From Syntrophales bacterium (GTDB lineage: Bacteria; Desulfobacterota; Syntrophia; Syntrophales; UBA5619), in contig JAQTRB010000020.1 in assembly GCA_028712015.1 (NCBI GenBank), forward strand, positions 1 through 14,122: a stretch of 14,122 bases of DNA, written 5' to 3'. This document shows, one piece after another, positions 1 to 7,373 of the stretch. The notes beneath the pieces were generated by a model. It made no database searches. It worked only from the letters and a program-made list of their open reading frames with translations, and was not told the origin of the DNA. The position numbers and the translations under genes were made by a program. Each line of letters begins with the position of its first letter. The stretch's first letter is position 1.

Positions 1-1261
1 CGGCGGTCATGTCCAGCGCCATCTGTTCGTAGAAAGTCTCTTCCGGCAGGTTTCCCGCCAGCTCGCGGACGTGAGGATAGATGCTTTTCAGGAAACCTGA
101 GCCCATCGCGCCGTGGACGCAGATCGCATCCACCTCACCGCTCTCCAGGATCATCGCCGGGATCGCGACGGCCAGGATCTGGGTGTCCATGTGGAACGTG
201 AGGTCCACCGGATTCGCGCTGGAGGCGTGGGGGAGGATCAGCGGCCGGATCTTCGCTTGCAGCTCTTCGGAGAAACGGGGGACCGTCATGCCTCCCCGGT
301 CGGCGTTGTGGGAGATCGCGGTTCCCGGTCCGCCGGAGTTGGTTACGACGGCGAGCCGGCGTCCGCGCAGGGGGGGCTGGGTGGCGTGAACCCAGCCGTG
401 GGCGTAGAGCTCTTCGATCGAAGAACAGCGGATGATTCCGGCCTGTTTGAAGATTCCGTTGTAAAGGAAGTCCGGACCGGCCATGGCGCCGGTGTGGCTG
501 AGGCCGGCGCGGGCCCCGGCGGCGGATCCGCCGACGTACTGGGCGAGGACCGGCTTCTTCGGGGTGATCTTTTGCGCGGTTTCGATGAAGCGTCGACCGT
601 CGCGGATCCCCTCGATGTAGAGGATGATCGCCCGGGTCTGCTCGTCTTCGCCCAGGTATTCCAGAACGTCGATGATATCGATGTTGGCCTCGTTGCCGCA
701 ACTGACCGCCTTGCTGAAGCGGATTCCGTTCGCCTGAAGCCAGGGGAGGGTCTGGGTGATGTAGGTTCCGCTCTGCGATGCGAAACCCAGATGTCCGGGA
801 CGTTTCTCCATCGTCGCGATGGTCATGTTCAGCGAGATCGCCGTGTTGATGATTCCCACGCAGTTCGGCCCCAGGAATCGCATTCCGGAGGACGCGGCGA
901 TTTCCCTGAGCCGCTCCTCCAGCGCCCTTCCCGCTTCGCCGGTCTCCTTGAAACCGGCGCTGATGACGATCGCGTGCTTGGTGCCGATTTTGGCGAACGC
1001 CTCGAAAATCGGGACGACGTGGATCGTCGGGACGACCAGCATGGCGAGGTCGGGGGGCTCAGGGAGGTCGCGCGGCGAGGCATACGCCGGGCGGCCGAGG
1101 ACCGTTTTTTCGGTGGGATGGACGGGGTAAAATCTTCCGGCGTAACCGTCCTTGAGGATGGCGAGGGCTTGCAGCGTACCCATTTTCATCGGATTGTTGC
1201 TGGCGCCGACAACGGCGATGGACTTCGGATTCATCAGCCGGTGGAGCGGGTTCTCCGGCAT
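1..1261 (-). CDS. NDP-forming acyl-CoA synthetase, CoA-binding and ligase part (3' end beyond window)
   Basis: This minus-strand frame is open from an ATG at 1261 to the left edge (420 codons, no stop), so the C-terminus is missing. The start has a strong AAGGAGG ribosome site about 7 nt upstream. The protein opens with MNPKSIAVVGASNNP, a Rossmann CoA-binding domain (roughly residues 8-130, ending in the family motif FLGPNCVGI). The succinyl-CoA-synthetase-like domain follows, with the phosphate-loop-like FASQSGTY near 155-162 and GLSHTGAMAG containing His256. In characterised ADP-forming acetyl-CoA synthetases the phosphorylated catalytic histidine is at about this position. The family makes ATP or GTP from acyl-CoA plus NDP and phosphate, or runs in reverse to activate acids, in the cytoplasm. 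The missing part may be an ATP-grasp domain (fused forms have about 700 residues), or this may be a stand-alone alpha subunit of about 460. The acyl substrate cannot be told. It is transcribed divergently from trxB. Confidence 0.9.
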   Translation of the reverse strand, partial: MPENPLHRLMNPKSIAVVGASNNPMKMGTLQALAILKDGYAGRFYPVHPTEKTVLGRPAYASPRDLPEPPDLAMLVVPTIHVVPIFEAFAKIGTKHAIVISAGFKETGEAGRALEERLREIAASSGMRFLGPNCVGIINTAISLNMTIATMEKRPGHLGFASQSGTYITQTLPWLQANGIRFSKAVSCGNEANIDIIDVLEYLGEDEQTRAIILYIEGIRDGRRFIETAQKITPKKPVLAQYVGGSAAGARAGLSHTGAMAGPDFLYNGIFKQAGIIRCSSIEELYAHGWVHATQPPLRGRRLAVVTNSGGPGTAISHNADRGGMTVPRFSEELQAKIRPLILPHASSANPVDLTFHMDTQILAVAIPAMILESGEVDAICVHGAMGSGFLKSIYPHVRELAGNLPEETFYEQMALDMTA

Positions 1262-1311
1262 CGGTTACCTCCTTGGATCGGATCATCGTGAGCGTGAACG
1301 GGAGCGTCGGC

Positions 1312-1340
1312 AATATAGGCAAACGGTCGACCCCTGTCAA
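1312..1340 (-). promoter_or_regulatory. Sigma-70-like promoter of the acyl-CoA synthetase gene
   Basis: On the minus strand a perfect -35 box TTGACA (1340-1335) is followed after 17 nt by a -10 box TATATT (1317-1312), which matches five of six consensus positions. Transcription would begin near 1305, giving a leader of about 44 nt before the ATG at 1261. No operator could be recognised. Confidence 0.75.
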
Positions 1341-1400
1341 GTCATAATCCGGGCGGACAGGTGTGATCATTCGACGGGGAATTCGGGAAGTATTTCCGGC

Positions 1401-1429
1401 TTTACAAACGGATCGTTTCTCGATTAAAT
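1401..1429 (+). promoter_or_regulatory. Sigma-70-like promoter of the trxB-lgt-selenoflavoprotein operon
   Basis: A -35 box TTTACA (1401-1406) and a -10 box TTAAAT (1424-1429) are separated by 17 nt in a locally AT-rich stretch just upstream of trxB. Transcription would start near 1436, about 30 nt before the preferred ATG. It lies back to back with the promoter of the acyl-CoA synthetase gene. Confidence 0.6.
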
Positions 1430-1466
1430 AAAAAAACAGGAAAAGCGAATGAAAGGAGAAGAGACT

Positions 1467-2432
1467 ATGTCCGAAGAAACGGTTCCCGGTTCACCCTATG
1501 ACATTGTGATCATCGGCGGCGGGCCGGCGGGCCTCACCTCGGGGATGTATGCCGCAAGGGCGGACATGCGGACGCTCGCGATCGAGGGCGCTTCGAGCCT
1601 GAGCCAGATCACGGCAACCGACATCATTGAAAACTATCCGGGAATCCCCGGCGGGGCCAACGGCTTCGAACTGATCGAACGGTTCAAGACGCAGGCCGTC
1701 GGGTTCGGCCTGGAAACCGCTTCCGGCGACGTGACGGCGGTGACGCGGACCCGATTCGGCGACCGCGACGGCTGGGAGATCGTCGCCGGCGAGCAGCGCT
1801 ACGGGGCTCTTTCCGTGATCCTTGCCACCGGGGCGGCCTGGCGTCGACTTGGCGTTCCGGGCGAGGAGCGGTTCATCGGCCGTGGTGTCTCCTTCTGCGC
1901 CACCTGCGACGCGCCGCTCTTCCGGAACCGGGAAGTGGCCGTGGTCGGGGGAGGGGATACGGCGATCCAGGAGGCGATCTATCTCACCCGCTTCGCGAAA
2001 AAGGTTACGGTGATCCACCGGCGGGACCGGCTGCGGGCGACGGCGATTCTTCAGAAGAGGGCCCTTGCCAATGAGAAAATCGTCTTCGCGTGGAATTCCG
2101 TCGTCGACGCCATCGAAGGTCTCGACCTGATCCAGGAGATTCGCCTGCGCGATGTGAAGACGGGTGAAAAGAGAATTCTTCCCGTCAGCGGCGTTTTTAT
2201 TTTTGTCGGCCTCACCCCGAACACGACCCCCTTCCGGGATCTGGTTTCGCTGGACGGGAGCGGGTACATCACCGTCGACGCGAACATGCAGACCTCCATC
2301 CCCGGAATCTTCGCCTGCGGGGACTGTACCGCCAAACGTTTGCGGCAGGTCGTCACCGCGTGCGGCGACGGGGCGACGGCCGCCTTTTCGGCCCAGCTCT
2401 ATGTGGAGGAGTTGAAGGGAGAGGCCTACTGA
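1467..2432 (+). CDS. trxB: Thioredoxin reductase (NADPH)
   Basis: This is an FAD-dependent cytoplasmic enzyme that passes electrons from NADPH to thioredoxin. It has 321 residues, normal for bacterial TrxB. The N-terminal FAD motif is VIIGGGPAG. The redox-active CATC (Cys144/Cys147) lies inside the NADPH domain, which also has VVGGGDTAIQEA and the HRRDRLRA motif that contacts the NADPH 2'-phosphate. The C-terminal FAD motif is GIFACGDC followed by RQVVTACGDGATAA. I chose the ATG at 1467 because AAAGGAGAA sits 6 nt upstream. An in-frame ATG at 1449 precedes that ribosome site and would add six residues with no ribosome site of its own. It is the first gene of a three-gene operon, and its stop is one base from the lgt start. 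The match to the TrxB family is clear, but a TrxB-like paralogue using another partner protein cannot be excluded. Confidence 0.95.
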   Translation: MSEETVPGSPYDIVIIGGGPAGLTSGMYAARADMRTLAIEGASSLSQITATDIIENYPGIPGGANGFELIERFKTQAVGFGLETASGDVTAVTRTRFGDRDGWEIVAGEQRYGALSVILATGAAWRRLGVPGEERFIGRGVSFCATCDAPLFRNREVAVVGGGDTAIQEAIYLTRFAKKVTVIHRRDRLRATAILQKRALANEKIVFAWNSVVDAIEGLDLIQEIRLRDVKTGEKRILPVSGVFIFVGLTPNTTPFRDLVSLDGSGYITVDANMQTSIPGIFACGDCTAKRLRQVVTACGDGATAAFSAQLYVEELKGEAY

Positions 2433-2433
2433 T

Positions 2434-3291
2434 ATGGAAACTTGGATCGCCGCCTGGCGGAACCTCCCGGCGCACCTGAGTCCCTACCTTTTCGAGATCG
2501 GCTCCTTCCAACTGCGCTGGTATAGCCTGATGTACCTGGCGGCCTTCGCCTGCATCTACTTCCTCGTCACGCACCGGATCCGGCGGGAGAACTTGCCCTA
2601 CACGACGGAGATGATCCAGGACTATTTTGTCTGGGCGATCCTCGGGGTTATTGTCGGCGGCCGCCTGGGCTACGTCTTCTTTTACAACCCCGACTACTAT
2701 CTCGGGCATCCTCTGGAGATCCTCTTTCCGTTTCAATTCAGCGACGGTTTCCATTTCGTGGGGATCAGCGGGATGTCCTATCACGGGGGGGCGATCGCCG
2801 TCCTGCTGGCCACGCTGATTTTCTGCCGCCGGCGCGGGATCGATTTCTGGCGATTCGCCGATCTGTTCAGCTCGGCGATCCCGCTCGGCTACACCTTCGG
2901 CAGGATCGGCAACTTCATCAACGGCGAACTTTACGGCCGGGCGACGGACGTTCCCTGGGGAATGGTCTTTCCTCTGGATCCGGCACGCCTGCTCCGTCAC
3001 CCCTCGCAGCTCTACGAGGCCTTTTTCGAGGGGATCGTGCTGTTTGCCGTCCTCTGGACGATCCGGAAGCGATTTTCGTTCACCGGCGCGCTCTTTGCCG
3101 TCTACATCCTGGGCTACGGCGCCGTCCGCTTCTTCATCGAGTTTTTCCGCGAGCCGGATGCCCAGCTCGGGTTTGTTCTGGGTCCGTTCAGCATGGGACA
3201 GCTCCTCTGTCTGCTGATGATCGCGGCCGGCGCGACGATCTTCGCCATCCGGCGGGAACAGGGGAAAAGCGGCGGTGTCGACGAATCCTAA
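2434..3291 (+). CDS. lgt: Phosphatidylglycerol--prolipoprotein diacylglyceryl transferase
   Basis: Lgt is the inner-membrane enzyme that moves diacylglycerol from phosphatidylglycerol onto the lipobox cysteine of prolipoproteins, the first step of lipoprotein maturation. The 285-residue protein has about seven hydrophobic segments. It carries the family motifs in order: GGRLGYVFFYN (75-85), GMSYHGG with His117, the Lgt signature GRIGNFINGELYGR with Arg157, Asn160 and Glu165, then RHPSQLYEA, and a late YGAVRFFIEFFREP with Arg232 and Arg239. These match the conserved His, Arg, Asn and Glu residues known to be important in E. coli Lgt. The ATG is one base after the trxB stop, with GGGAGAGG inside the trxB end as ribosome site, so the two genes are probably translationally coupled. 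Confidence 0.97.
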   Translation: METWIAAWRNLPAHLSPYLFEIGSFQLRWYSLMYLAAFACIYFLVTHRIRRENLPYTTEMIQDYFVWAILGVIVGGRLGYVFFYNPDYYLGHPLEILFPFQFSDGFHFVGISGMSYHGGAIAVLLATLIFCRRRGIDFWRFADLFSSAIPLGYTFGRIGNFINGELYGRATDVPWGMVFPLDPARLLRHPSQLYEAFFEGIVLFAVLWTIRKRFSFTGALFAVYILGYGAVRFFIEFFREPDAQLGFVLGPFSMGQLLCLLMIAAGATIFAIRREQGKSGGVDES

Positions 3292-3320
3292 CTCTCTCGG
3301 TTTGAAGAAAGGAATTCCGT

Positions 3321-4655
3321 ATGGGAAAGAAAGTTGTGATCATCGGGGCAGGGGCCGCGGGAGGCTCCGCGGCGGCGGAAGCGCGGCGGGGAGATCCGTC
3401 GCTTGCGATCACGCTGATCGAACAGCGTTCCGAGGTGTCGGTGGCCGCCTGACCGATGCCCTATTACATCGGTGATGTAATTCGGGATGTGAAGAAGCTG
3501 ATTGCCAGGACGCCGGAAAAGTTCCGGGAGACGGGGGTGGAGGTCCGGATCGACGCGCGTGTCGAGGAAATCGACGAAAAGACAGGCGAGGTCCGCATCG
3601 CCGACGGGGAACGGCTTCCCTACGATGTTCTCGTGCTGGGAACCGGGACGACGCCGCTGATGCCGGAAATTCCCGGGGAGGACCTTGAGGGCGTCTTCAC
3701 GCTGAAGAAGTTCACGGACGCAGTCCGGATCAGGGCCTGGCTTCGCGAGGTTCCTTGCCGCAAGGCGATCATCGTCGGAGCCGGGTTCATCGGAATGGAG
3801 ATGGCCGAGGCGTTGCGGAATCTCGATATCGAAACGCGGATCCTCCATCGGGGGAGGCTCCCCGTGAACCGCTGGGACCCGGAGTTTTCGCAAGTCGTTC
3901 TGGAGGAGCTCCGTCGGCATGGGATTGATTTCGTTACGGACGCGGAGATCCGGGCCGTGGAGAAGGGCAAGAACCGCCGCCTCCGTTTGGTCATGAACCA
4001 CGGCGAGGCGGAAGCGGACATGGTCCTGATGGCCGTCGGCGTCCGGCCCGATGTCGCGCTGGCGAAACAGATCGGGTTGCCGCTGGGGAAGAGCGGCGCC
4101 ATCGGGGTCAATTTTTCCCAGCGGACGGTGCGGGAGAACATTTACGCCGTGGGCGATTGCGCCGAGTCCTTCCACCGGGTGAGCGGCCGCTGGGTGAACA
4201 TCCCGCTGGGCGACATCGCCAACAAACAGGGGCGCGTGGCCGGACGGAACATCGGCGGGGGAACGATGATCTTTCCCGGGGTTGTCGGGGCGCAGTCCTT
4301 CAAGGTTTTTGATCTGGAGGTGGCGGCGACGGGGCTGAGTGAACGGGAGGCCGGTGAGGCGGGCTTTTCACCCGCCGGCGTTCTGATCTGGGGGAATGCC
4401 ATCGCCGGTTCGATGCCGGGCAACAGCAAGTTGGGGCTCAAACTGATCGCCGACCGGGCGACGGGAAGGCTCCTGGGGGCGCAGGCGGTGGGCACGGCGG
4501 GGGCGGTGAGTCGGATCAACACCCTCTCGGCGGCCCTCTGGGCGGGCCTGACCCTGGACGATGTCGGCTGGCTCGACCTGGCCTACGCCCCGCCGTTCAG
4601 TGGTTCCTGGGACCTGATCCACGTGACCGCCCAGACGCTGAAAAGGCAGATCTGA
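3321..4655 (+). CDS. Selenocysteine-containing FAD/NAD(P)-dependent disulfide reductase (CoA-disulfide reductase/NADH oxidase family), TGA44 read as Sec
   Basis: The frame starts at ATG 3321, 8 nt after AAAGG, and runs 445 codons to the stop at 4653-4655, interrupted only by TGA at 3450-3452 (codon 44). Before it is the FAD motif VVIIGAGAAGGSAAAEA and IEQRSEVSVAA. After it comes PMPYYIGDVI. Relatives read ...(A/N)C(G/A)(L/M)PYYIG here, with the redox-active cysteine at residue 42-44 (Cys43 in Staphylococcus CoA-disulfide reductase), so TGA occupies the catalytic cysteine. Downstream are LVLGTGTTPLMP (about 104-115), the NAD(P) motif IIVGAGFIGMEMAEAL (about 150-165), the FAD motif YAVGDCAE (about 275-282) and a C-terminal dimerisation domain with LAYAPPFS. 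The 444 residues are normal for the family. A SECIS-like hairpin follows the TGA. The usual YYPG motif is SMPG here, so the substrate is uncertain. The alternative is a nonsense mutation or sequencing error; a start at ATG 3456 would lose the FAD motif and has no ribosome site. Confidence 0.88.
3453..3485 (+). promoter_or_regulatory. Putative bacterial SECIS element directly after the in-frame TGA
   Basis: The RNA can form ATTACATC-GGT-GATGTAAT (3463-3481), a perfect 8-bp stem with a GGT triloop. A lower stem CCGA/TCGG (3453-3456 with 3482-3485) starts at the base after TGA, leaving a 6-nt bulge (3457-3462) on the 5' side. The loop starts 18 nt after the TGA. Known bacterial SECIS elements have a small apical loop with G in its first two positions, placed about 16-37 nt from the UGA, so all criteria are met. 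The hairpin lies inside the coding sequence, as is normal in bacteria, where it would bind SelB. It uses GTA and ATT codons where neighbouring sequence prefers GTC/GTG and ATC, consistent with selection for RNA pairing. Confidence 0.8.
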
Positions 4656-4669
4656 AGAAGAGATACAGA

Positions 4670-4700
4670 TGGGGAAGTTCACAGGGACTCCCCCACTTTT
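4670..4700 (+). terminator. Terminator after the selenoflavoprotein gene
   Basis: TGGGGAAGT (4670-4678) pairs with ACTCCCCCA (4687-4695), nine positions with one A/C mismatch, around an 8-nt loop, and is followed by CTTTTG. It starts 15 nt after the stop of the last gene in the trxB operon. The T tract is short, so strength is uncertain. Confidence 0.55.
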
Positions 4701-4708
4701 GTCGAAAT

Positions 4709-4742
4709 AAAGAGGCGCTCCGGTTTCCGGCGGCGCCTCTTT
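4709..4742. terminator. Bidirectional terminator between convergent operons
   Basis: AAAGAGGCGC (4709-4718) and GCGCCTCTTT (4733-4742) form a perfect 10-bp stem. The 14-nt loop can pair further through CCGG and CCGG. The T-rich arms work on either strand, and on the minus strand the stem is followed by ATTTC. It lies 22 nt after the tctC stop and about 50 nt after the plus-strand operon, so it can end both. Confidence 0.75.
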
Positions 4743-4763
4743 CGCGATGTCAATCAGCGCGCA

Positions 4764-5744
4764 TCAGATCTTGATGCCCAATTCCTTGATCAGGTCGCCG
4801 TAGTCCTTGTAGGCCTTGGGGATGAATGCAGCCCAATCCTTCGTGTTGAGGTAATCGACGGGCTGGCCGATCGCGATCATGGTTTTAATGAAATCCTTGT
4901 CCTCGCAGACCTTCTTGAGAGTCGATTCGAGATAGGCGATGATCTCGGGCGGCGTTCCGGCCGGGACGGCGACTCCCTTTACCGATCCCCAGGTGGAAAC
5001 ATTGATCCCCTGCTCCTTGAGGGTCGGGACATTCGGCAAGGCGCCGTCTCGTCTGTCGAGGGCCACGCCGATCGGACGGAAACGGCCCGATTTGATGTGC
5101 GGCATTACCTCGGAGGGATGGCCGCCGCCGATCACGAGATGACCGCCGGCCAGGGCCGTGACCGCGTCGGCGCCGCCGGTGAAGGGCACGGTCGTGATCG
5201 ATACGCCGGCCCGCTTCGAGATGGCCCTCATGACCAAATCCACGGAGCCGGCCGCGGTGGAGACGGCCGCGGTAATCTTGTTCCCTTTGGCTCCCCAGTC
5301 GAGCACATCCTTCATCGTTTTGAACTGGGATTTTCCGCTGACGTTGACCACCACCGAATGGATGGACAGTCTTGCGACCGGGGCGAGATCCTTCATGTGA
5401 TCGTAGGGCATTTTCTGCAGGTGCGGCATGACCAGGTCACAGCCGGAACCGTATGCGAACAAGACGGTATAGCCGTCCGGCTTGGCGCGGATGACATATT
5501 CGGTTCCCAGAACGCCGCCGGCGCCGGGCTTGTCGACGATCAACAGCGGTTGCGGGCTGTACTTCGTCCAGACCTTTTCCACGGTACGTGCCAGAACATC
5601 GCTGGAGCCGCCGGCTGCATAGGGAACGATAACCTGGATCGGTTTCGTCGGGTATTTCTCCGCGCCGAAGCACAGACCGCCGACCGTCAGCATGGCGATC
5701 ATGGTCAGCGCCAGAAACAGGGTGACTTTACGCAGATGGTTCAT
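4764..5744 (-). CDS. tctC: Tripartite tricarboxylate transporter substrate-binding protein
   Basis: This is the periplasmic binding protein of a TTT-family transporter, which captures a carboxylate and delivers it to the TctA/TctB membrane unit. The 326-residue protein has a typical signal peptide (charged MNHLRK, then a hydrophobic run) with probable cleavage after FGA near residue 28, before EKYPTKPIQVIVPYAAGGSS. Family landmarks are IVPYAAGGSSDVLAR, the DKPGAGGVLGTEYV stretch, PYDHMKDLAPVARL and VPFTGGADAVTALAGGH. The residue before Cys25 does not fit a lipobox, so a soluble periplasmic form is expected. The start has AAAAAGGAGG 7 nt upstream. It is last in the operon, 125 nt after tctA, with its own apparent promoter, which suits the higher level binding proteins need. 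The ligand cannot be predicted, because this family is often highly expanded and diverse. Confidence 0.93.
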   Translation of the reverse strand: MNHLRKVTLFLALTMIAMLTVGGLCFGAEKYPTKPIQVIVPYAAGGSSDVLARTVEKVWTKYSPQPLLIVDKPGAGGVLGTEYVIRAKPDGYTVLFAYGSGCDLVMPHLQKMPYDHMKDLAPVARLSIHSVVVNVSGKSQFKTMKDVLDWGAKGNKITAAVSTAAGSVDLVMRAISKRAGVSITTVPFTGGADAVTALAGGHLVIGGGHPSEVMPHIKSGRFRPIGVALDRRDGALPNVPTLKEQGINVSTWGSVKGVAVPAGTPPEIIAYLESTLKKVCEDKDFIKTMIAIGQPVDYLNTKDWAAFIPKAYKDYGDLIKELGIKI

Positions 5745-5783
5745 GTTGTACCTCCTTTTTGAATGGGTTTATGCCGTGGACCA

Positions 5784-5811
5784 TTTATACCGTTTTTTGT
5801 AAAAAATGCAA
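5784..5811 (-). promoter_or_regulatory. Internal promoter for tctC
   Basis: In the 125-nt gap between tctA and tctC, the minus strand carries TTGCAT (5811-5806) and, after 16 nt, TATAAA (5789-5784). The -10 box matches five of six consensus bases and the -35 box three. The RNA would start near 5777, about 33 nt before the tctC ATG. The gap is unusually AT-rich here compared with its surroundings. Confidence 0.5.
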
Positions 5812-5869
5812 TCGGTCGATGGGTTGGCCGGATCCCCCAATCGGCGCGGCCGGTATCTTTTTCCGCAGG

Positions 5870-7360
5870 TTATCTCTTCATCATCCTTTTGAGGTAGAAG
5901 AACAGCTGTCCCAGAACCAGCAGGACGAAAATGACGATCAGGGTTCCGGAGATCGGACGGGTGACGAAGATGGTGAGATCTCCTCCCGAAATGAGCAGGG
6001 ACTGCCGCAACGATCTTTCCACCATGGGGCCCAGGACGAAGGCCAGCGGCAGCGGGGCCGGGTCGAATTTCAGCTTCCGCATGCCGTAGCCGAGGGCGGC
6101 GAAGAAGAGCATCGAATAGATGTCGAAGATCTGGTTCTGAACGCTGTAGACGCCGATCACGGTGAACAGGACGATGACCGGGGCGAGGATCCCGTAGGGG
6201 ACGCGGAGCATCTGCACCCAGAGCCCGACGAGCGGGAGATTCAGAACCAGAAGCATCGCGTTTCCCAGGTACATCGAGGCGATAACCCCCCAGAAGACAT
6301 CCGGGTGCTCCGCGACCAGGAAGGGTCCCGGTGTGATCCCCTGGATCATCAGGGCCGCAAAGATCATCGCGATTGCGGCGTTTCCCGGGATCCCCAGGGT
6401 GAGGAGCGGGATGAAGGAAGAACTCGATGCGGCGTTGTTTGCCGACTCGGGTCCCGCCACTCCTTGGAGGGCGCCTTCTCCGAACTCCTCGGGATGTTTG
6501 GAATACTTCTTTTCCACGGCATAGGAGGCGAGCGATGAGATGACGGAGCCGCCGCCGGGGATGATCCCGATGAAGAACCCGATCACCGATCCCCGGAAAA
6601 TCGCCCACTTGGAATCCGTCCAATCCTTGAGGGTCGGGAAGAGCTTTCCGAGCTTCGTGGTGACGATTTCCGTCTTCATCATGGATTCGAGATTATAGAG
6701 GATCTCGCCCAGGCCGAAGACCCCCATGGCCAGGGTCACGAAGTCGAACCCGCCTTGGAGGCCGGTGCTGCCGAAGGTGAAGCGGATCTTGCCGGAGATC
6801 GGGTCGAGGCCCACCATCGCCAGCAGGAGTCCGACGATGAGGATGATCAGCCCTTTGGTGATCGAGCCGCCGGAGAGGGTTACGGCGAGAAGAAGTCCCA
6901 GCGTCGTGAGGGCAAAATATTCGGGGGGGCCGAAATCGAGAGCGAACTCGGCGAGCGGCGGGGCGAAGAAGGTCAGGCCGACGACGGCGACCGTTCCGGC
7001 GATGAATGACCCGATCGCGGCGATCCCCAGGGCCGCCCCGGCCCGGCCCTTCTTGGCCATCTGGTAGCCGTCGATGCAGGTGACGACGGAGGCCGCTTCG
7101 CCCGGAAGGTTCAGGAGAATGGAGGTGGTGGAACCGCCGTACATCGCGCCGTAGTAAATGCCCGCCATCATGATGATCGCGGTCACCGGGGAGTCGATCA
7201 CGTAAGTCAACGGCAGCAGAAGCGCGATGGTCGCCGCCGGACCCAGGCCCGGAAGGACGCCGATGGCCGTGCCGATGAGCGCTCCGAGGAAGCAGAACAG
7301 GATGTTCGTTCCCGACAGGGCGATCGCAAAACCGTTGAACAGCCCGGCAAAGATATCCAT
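5870..7360 (-). CDS. tctA: Tripartite tricarboxylate transporter large permease TctA
   Basis: This is the large membrane subunit of the TTT carrier, which moves a carboxylate across the inner membrane using an ion gradient. Its 496 residues match the family length (about 500), with around 11-12 hydrophobic segments. The two halves show related loops. The first has GVLPGLGPAATIALLLPLT near residue 40, then YYGAMYGGSTTSILLNLPGEAASVV. The second has GIIPGGGSVISSLASY near 270, then AGPESANNAASSSSFIPLLTLGIPG. These glycine/proline-rich duplicated motifs are diagnostic of TctA. The ATG follows the tctB stop by 13 nt, with AAAGGAG overlapping that stop, so translation is probably coupled. The last residues are basic (KRMMKR), as expected for a cytoplasmic tail. 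Confidence 0.95.
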   Translation of the reverse strand: MDIFAGLFNGFAIALSGTNILFCFLGALIGTAIGVLPGLGPAATIALLLPLTYVIDSPVTAIIMMAGIYYGAMYGGSTTSILLNLPGEAASVVTCIDGYQMAKKGRAGAALGIAAIGSFIAGTVAVVGLTFFAPPLAEFALDFGPPEYFALTTLGLLLAVTLSGGSITKGLIILIVGLLLAMVGLDPISGKIRFTFGSTGLQGGFDFVTLAMGVFGLGEILYNLESMMKTEIVTTKLGKLFPTLKDWTDSKWAIFRGSVIGFFIGIIPGGGSVISSLASYAVEKKYSKHPEEFGEGALQGVAGPESANNAASSSSFIPLLTLGIPGNAAIAMIFAALMIQGITPGPFLVAEHPDVFWGVIASMYLGNAMLLVLNLPLVGLWVQMLRVPYGILAPVIVLFTVIGVYSVQNQIFDIYSMLFFAALGYGMRKLKFDPAPLPLAFVLGPMVERSLRQSLLISGGDLTIFVTRPISGTLIVIFVLLVLGQLFFYLKRMMKR

Positions 7361-7373
7361 GGAGTCGGCTCCT

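Noticed and set aside
113..1291. A 392-codon open frame on the plus strand
   Set aside because: It is antisense to the acyl-CoA synthetase. Its translation is rich in Arg, Gly, Asp and Glu with no recognisable domain, and it is kept open by third-position GC bias of the real gene.
3288..4175. A 295-codon minus-strand frame
   Set aside because: It is antisense to the flavoprotein, shows no family motifs, and the plus-strand frame has clear domains throughout.
3456..4655. Start of the flavoprotein at the ATG just after the TGA
   Set aside because: This would remove the FAD-binding GAGAAGG motif and the catalytic position, has no ribosome site, and leaves an unexplained 43-codon family-like fragment upstream.
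5097..6538. Two plus-strand frames of 221 and 259 codons opposite tctC and tctA
   Set aside because: They have low-complexity, charged translations without domains, and lie opposite well-supported transporter genes.
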